A stretch of 64,000 bases of DNA from Sebastes aleutianus (taxonomy: Eukaryota; Chordata; Actinopteri; Perciformes; Sebastidae). The stretch covers positions 11,130,960 through 11,194,959 of the forward strand of contig CAKAKS010000062.1 of the NCBI GenBank assembly GCA_916700875.1. The letters run 5' to 3'. Of this stretch, positions 58,317 to 64,000 are shown piece by piece (the first letter of the stretch is position 1; the number at the start of each line of letters is the position of its first letter). Under the pieces are notes generated by a model. It was not told the origin of the DNA and made no database searches. It saw only the letters and a list, made by a program, of their open reading frames with translations. The position numbers and the translations under genes were made by a program.

Positions 58317-60090
58317 AATAATTGATAATAATAAACTAATTTATAATTAATTTAAGGAATAATTAAAACTCAACTCATTATAAAATGTTATTCATTCCTT
58401 CTCAAATTTCATAATTACACTCATTTAGAGGACTTTTCTTTCATAATAGACATTTTTATTTCAAAATGCCCTTTTTAAAAAGTCTGCTTTTATTTCATTA
58501 TGACATTTTTCCCAATGACACATTTCATTACAAGTTTGAGATGAAAAATATCTTCAATGAAATAAAAAATTATATCTAATAAATTTAATTTATGAAAATA
58601 AATGACGAAATAACATTTCATAATTGAGTTGAGCTTCAATATTTCTCCAATTATTAAAAAAAATATTGTTTCATTTAGATATTTTACACGATTTATTCAT
58701 ATGATTATTTCATAATGTTTTTATTTATTTAATGTTGAACATGTTAGGATTCTTTATTTTGTTCTGCGTACATGAGGCTGAAATCTCACATCACTTCTTG
58801 ATTACAAGTGGAGTTGCATGAATTAGATTGCTCCAGGAGGTTTATAAGACTACACAGGGTGTTAATGCATAAGCTACATTTAACAGGAGTAGCCCATAGA
58901 GACCAGAGCTCCCAACAATTAGAGCAGGGATATTTTATTGTGAAGGGAGGACAGTAACTTTATTGACATTTTGGAATAACTGGTGCTTTCCTAAGAACTA
59001 ATAACAGGTTTTATGAACAACTCACAACATCAAATCCTTTCTTATCTTGGGGTGAATCATTCCCTTGAATGTACTGTGTCAAACCTGTTTGACTTCTCCT
59101 CACCAGAACGAGGAAACGTGAACTATTTTCCTGCAAAAAGACAAATTTGCACAACTGGAGCATTGTCAGTAATGCTGGTAAATGCAGGTGTTGTTTTTGG
59201 AGCATGTCATCAAGAAGCACTTCTGTATTTATAAAGTAAACACACATAATCTGCTGTCACTCAAGTCTTTAGAGACGATGTGAAAGCTTCTCTGAGAAAT
59301 GTCCACTCTGCTGTTCTGTATCATAACTGAAAAACACATCACATTTGAGAAATACAACCTCAAGTCATTACTGTGTACCACTAAAACACAGTCTATCTTC
59401 ACAATGATCTGACAAAAAGGGGACATTAATGAATATATAGAAACTGAAAAAAATTCAGAAGTATGTAAACCAGTTGTGGTTGCCTTTAGTGTTATTATTT
59501 AATTAAATTAAGTAAGTTTGACAGTCAATATAGCGACATCTGTTGGCCAAAATATGGTATTGCATTGTATGGAAGAAGAAGGATCTCATAAACAGCAGAC
59601 AGTTTAATAAGCATAAAGTATGAATTGGGAGAGAGAATAGGATAATGACTGAATTGTACACTGATTTTAAATTGATTATATATTTATTTGTGTATATGCA
59701 TATACTGTATATGTGTATGTATATATATAGAAATACATTTTATTTGATTCTATTCTTTTTAATTTGTATCTTTTTACTTGTGTATATTCTTTTTATTTTA
59801 TTTGTATTTATTTATTTTTGTATACGTATGTTTTTCCTGTATCTATAATGTCTTATCTTATATTAATATTATGTTTTTAAGTTTCTTTGTACCGAGAATG
59901 TTGTTATTGGGGACGTTTGTGAATGTTTGCTCTGTTGTTTCAAAATGAACAAAAGACAATAAATATAGTATAATAAGCATAGAGTAGAGATCTCTGGATT
60001 TTCACTAAAAACTGAGCTTCTAACTGAGCTCTTCTGAGTCTGTTGGACTTATTTTATACTGTCACTGGTTGGCTTACACTAAACTGGATG
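58317..60090. other. AT-rich non-coding sequence
   Basis: Very AT-rich with many TTTCAT/ATGAAA words at 58380-58740. No gene or RNA recognised; short frames only. Confidence 0.4.
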
Positions 60091-60094
60091 TTGA

Positions 60095-60515
60095 AGATAA
60101 GATAAGATAAAATAAGATAAGATAAGATATTCCTTTATTAGTCCCGCAGTGGGGAAATTTGCAGTGTACAGCTGCAAAGGGGATAGTGCAAAAAACAAGA
60201 TGTATCAGCTAACACAGTAAAAAAAGATTTAAACAAAGTGTAACAAAATATGAACCATTTAAATAGAAGGAAGTATAAAAAATAGTAGCAGTATATACAG
60301 TATTGACAATACACAGACTATTAACAAAATTGCACAAGTGGAAAATGATATTGCACAGTGAGAATGAATGAATGAATGAATGAACGAATGAATGAAATTC
60401 CACCTGAAAATATCAGGTTATTGTCAGTTTTTTGGTGTGTAAGTGGTCTACTGGGAGCAGTGCTGGTTGTGGAGTCTGACAGCTGCAGGAAGGAAGGACC
60501 TTACATTAGCAGGTG
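60095..60515 (-). mobile_element. LINE-like 3' end with (GATAA)n tail
   Basis: A GATAA run at 60096-60128 leads into TTCCTTTATTAGTCCCGCAG and TGGGGAAATTTGCAGTGTAC. After this come GTCTGACAGCTGCAGGAAGG-type words and a GAATGAAT run at 60361-60395. The same layout as at 22.98 kb suggests the same kind of non-LTR retrotransposon tail, in minus orientation. No reverse transcriptase is present. Confidence 0.55.
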
Positions 60516-60751
60516 TTCTCAAAATATTATCACGTGGCTAATTACAATAAACAATAAATAGAGAATAAAATGTAACACAATAACTATTTACAATGCTTTA
60601 CCTCCAGGTATCACTTGGTTCTTCCCGGAACGTTTCTTTTGGCGTTCGTACCCCCCAGGTACTCTTTGGGCAGAACACCCTGGAGCAGACGCAGCACAGT
60701 TAGGCGGTATGAACCCAAAATAAACAGACTGTGCTGTGATTTATTTGCAAT

Positions 60752-61125
60752 AAACGGATCAAAATGATGCCGAAATAACGACATTATGATTCCGATTTGT
60801 AAAAAGACCGAATTTATGCTTTGTCAGGTCTGTCCGCAACACAACAAGCAAACAACTTTTAAAATGCTTGTTTTCTGAACGTAGTCTGGATCGATCAATA
60901 CCAGGCTATGCTAACATTAGAGCTACTCCATCAACACTCAACATAACGTCATCCAGGCATGAATATGACAGTTGTTGTAAACGGATCAAAAGTTTGCCGA
61001 AATAACTACATAATGATGCTGATTAGTAAAAAGTCTGAATTCATGCTATGTCAGGTCTGTCCACAACACGACAAGCAAACAATTTTTAAAACGCGTGTTT
61101 TCTGAATGGGGTCTAGTATGTATTT
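60752..61125 (+). repeat. 227-bp tandem duplication
   Basis: AAACGGATCAAAA...GCCGAAATAAC...GTCAGGTCTGTCC...ACAACAAGCAAACAA begins at 60752 and again at 60979 with about 85 percent agreement by eye. Confidence 0.75.
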
Positions 61126-61860
61126 TGTTACACACCACTTATATGAATGCTTTTGATACACATGCTTTAATAAAAAAACTGAAATACTTTTAACCTTGCA
61201 TATGTCATGCTAATACCTTTTCACCTTGTATAAAATGTATGATTAGTAAATGTTATCATTTACTATTACTGAATGTCATTTGCTTCATTTTAAGTTGTCT
61301 TTCAATCAAATATTAAGGTATAAGTGGGAAAAACTGTTCACAAAACACAATAGACATGACCACTGACTATCTGTGTAACAATTTAGCCACAAATTCACAT
61401 ACTGACCATATAGCCTACGATCCAGCCATAGTCTTGTTTTAATAAACATCACATGGTTTAGTACCCAAGAGATCCAAATACTGTATTTTCCATGGTTTAC
61501 TATGGGATGGACATTTCTATTCCTATCCAGTACTTGATCCTAAAAGAATGAACATTTATATTGAAATATTATAAATTGAACTGATGTGACTTTTACCGTC
61601 TGAAAACATCTGGTGTTGACATGTTGGTTGGTGTAAACATATTTCATGTATTAATAAGAGAATTTAAGACGTTATTTTTGTTTATTATTTAAAGATAATA
61701 ATATATTTAAATATAATAGTATAGCATTGGTACAATTCTGCATGAGTCAAGCTTTAGCTATATAAAACTTTTTGTAATAACGTTACACATCTGGCAAAAA
61801 GCAGAGATATCATACATGCTGTTATTACTAATGCTAATACTAATCTAATATAGGGAGGCC
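61126..61860. other. AT-rich non-coding sequence
   Basis: No supported gene or repeat. Confidence 0.3.
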
Positions 61861-61862
61861 GG

Positions 61863-61980
61863 TGACGTCACACGTGACACAGAACATAACTGGTAGGACT
61901 GCTGACATCTTCTGTGACGTCGTACATGACATCAATGCACATAAGAATTCCCACAAGAATTGTGACGTCACCTCACAGAT
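61863..61980. promoter_or_regulatory. Cluster of CRE-like palindromes
   Basis: TGACGTCA at 61863-61870 and 61973-61980, and TGACGTCG at 61915-61922, within 118 bases; all are preceded by G or TG. This is the cAMP-response element core. No downstream gene is seen in the window, so it may be a distal element or a repeat remnant. Confidence 0.35.
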
Positions 61981-64000
61981 ATCTGCACTTAATTACAGTC
62001 AAATCAAATAGAATAATCCAATAATCCAACCATGCTCACTTTGATTAGTGGCCTGATGATCAAATGTTGCTGCCAGCAGCAGGTGGAGTTAAGGGAAGCT
62101 TCAATAGCCTAATGCCAAGCTAGAGGGAAATGTTGATTTACCAGAAGATAAAGGAAGAAATCATTAATAATTTTTCAGTTATACTCAATTTATGTTGACT
62201 TACACTGTAGCCTATTCAAGGTGACATTTGATGTGACTACATCATTAGAGCTAAATAAATGCAGTATTGCCTTTGGTATTCTTTCTCATTATCCAATTCA
62301 ATCTGTAGGCCAACAGATATCATATTTTCAGTTGGTTTCATTGTAGCATAAATGCAATATCATATTTCTTTACAATTTGACTTATATAAATAGCTACATA
62401 AAAACCTTTTTACTAAACAAATATAGCCTACATTTATGTACACACTGTTGAAATGTATGTTGTATGTAGCCTAATGAAATGCATACAAAATACATTTGAA
62501 GTAGGATATATTGCCAAGATATGCGTATAAATATATCCAACACACACTTGCTCAGATATTGACTTGAATGCAGTAGCTTTAAGTAATAATCCATTATGTT
62601 TTCATATGAATCATTCAGTGCATTATCTTCTGATTGCTATATGCAACACAAATGCTATGAAAGGTCCTCTTGTGCACAGAAATTGAGTGTTTTTACAGCA
62701 GCAATAGCTGTGTATTTCTTATTTGTAGTATGTATTTCCTAATTAGAAACGCTGTGAAGAGAGAGGGTAAAAGACAGAACTTACAGAAACACAAACTTCA
62801 ACAACAGAAAATCTCACAGGACAGGCCACACTCAGGGTAAATAAGCTCATTGGTGTTGCAGGACAAGCAGCCAGACATAAATGTCCTGTTAGACAGGAGA
62901 AATGGTGAGACAGAAGCATCATGCTATTGTTAGACAGGTCTCTCAGCCAGCAGTCCCTGAGTAAAGACACTCCCTGAGTTACAAACGCTCCTCTACTGCC
63001 TCCTGCTGGCCAGGACAGGATCCAACACTGATCCACAGTGGACTAACACAATAGGAATCCCAAAAATACACTTCATCTTACATCAAAACACAATAAATAC
63101 TTAAACTTCAATGTGATTACATTCTGTGTGGGTCACATTCTTCCCAAGACCAAAATATAAACTCGACTAAATATCAGTATACAGCACCGCAAATATGAAT
63201 AGAAAAGCAACCCACATTTATTATACAGCATCCCAAATACGCTTTCCAGGGAATATTTGAGCTTCTGTGTCAGGAGACACAACATGCAGTGTGTGTATTT
63301 TGTAGGGGACGATTATATCTGTGGGTTACAAGTTGAGGTACAAACATGTCTTTTATTATGAATTGATAAAGTTGCTGCATCAGGTTACATTTCCGTGCTG
63401 TGCTCAATACTGCCTCTATTGGAGCCTAAATACTGTGTAATCTGGCTGCTTACATGATGCATAAAGTGAGAACTGCTGACATCTCAGAATTGATTAGTAC
63501 TTGAGTAAATGTACTTAGTTACATTCCGCCACTGGTGACAGTTATGAAGCTGAGACACATAGACTATTCAGATATATTCTATGTGTCATCTTATTTCATT
63601 TGAGAAAGAAAGAAACTCTTTTCGAGAGTGACAATATCGACGTCTCCGATCAATCAATCAATCAATCAATGGGCTAAATGCGATAGTTGTGTGATGTTTT
63701 TTAAATATTAATATTAATAGTAGCGACAGTAGCGACGGGTAGCTTGCTATATACAGTCAGTGCAATGGCACTGTATGTGATGCAGCTCATACAGGTTCAT
63801 GACATCCCAGTTTTCTGACATATCTGTGACTTCTACAACATGTACAAAGCAGCAGCAGTGGTTCTTTCTTTCATGGTTGATGGAGGAAAGAGAGGCGACA
63901 TAACGTAACTTAAACGAACATAAACAATAGCACATGCTCAACAACAGCACTATGTAATGATGGAGAAGATGCCTGATGCAGAGCACCACCTGATGCAGAT
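61981..64000. other. Non-coding right end of the window
   Basis: AT-rich with an ATCA microsatellite at 63649-63670. The 97-codon minus frame at 62743-63036 lacks any recognisable domain or splice context. Confidence 0.35.

Overview
The window is vertebrate nuclear DNA, almost certainly from a teleost fish and probably a spiny-rayed one. The genes have introns with GT/AG boundaries. The mature osteocalcin is the 45-residue fish form. The remaining space is packed with short non-autonomous transposons, a tRNA-derived SINE and minisatellites. I see no bacterial, CRISPR or phage-like content.

Five protein-coding genes can be supported. From left to right they are: a GPRC5-family seven-helix receptor on the minus strand (about 4.0-5.2 kb; only its large membrane-domain exon is found); the inhibitory gamma subunit of photoreceptor phosphodiesterase 6, cone type pde6h, on the minus strand (10.4-12.1 kb); matrix Gla protein mgp, plus strand (41.2-43.9 kb); osteocalcin bglap, plus strand (47.3-49.3 kb); and a PH+FYVE protein of the phafin (PLEKHF) family, plus strand (53.7-56.0 kb). 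PDE6H, MGP and the GPRC5A/D genes lie on the same short arm of human chromosome 12, so this looks like conserved synteny and supports the cone-type call. The two vitamin-K-dependent Gla genes lie head to tail 3.5 kb apart and share identical intron phases, as expected of an ancient tandem duplication.

Region by region: 1-3.9 kb is repeats (a foldback element, a decayed THAP-like fragment). 5.3-10 kb is non-coding with a hAT miniature element. 12-41 kb is a gene-poor interval with one orphan exon candidate at 15.5 kb, several hAT and TTAA-target elements, foldbacks, a 42-bp minisatellite, a 182-bp satellite and 21-bp minisatellites, and a SINE with perfect target duplications. 44-49 kb carries two copies of one miniature transposon, one of them inside a bglap intron. 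49.9-53.5 kb has an LTR-like segment and a palindromic repeat. 56.1-58.3 kb is one long compound repeat. 58.3-64 kb is AT-rich and non-coding, with a LINE-like tail and a CRE-motif cluster.

The five genes do not form a pathway. mgp and bglap are both secreted, gamma-carboxylated, calcium-binding proteins of skeleton and cartilage; pde6h acts in photoreceptors; the phafin-like protein is probably endosomal; the GPRC5 receptor is a plasma-membrane orphan. I found no convincing undescribed biological system. The most interesting points are the paired Gla genes, the OTX/CRX-type motif cluster in the pde6h intron, the intron-containing phafin paralogue, and the shared origin of the 182-bp and 21-bp repeat arrays. 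Repeat family names are given only as far as the terminal sequences and target duplications justify. All coordinates were read by eye.
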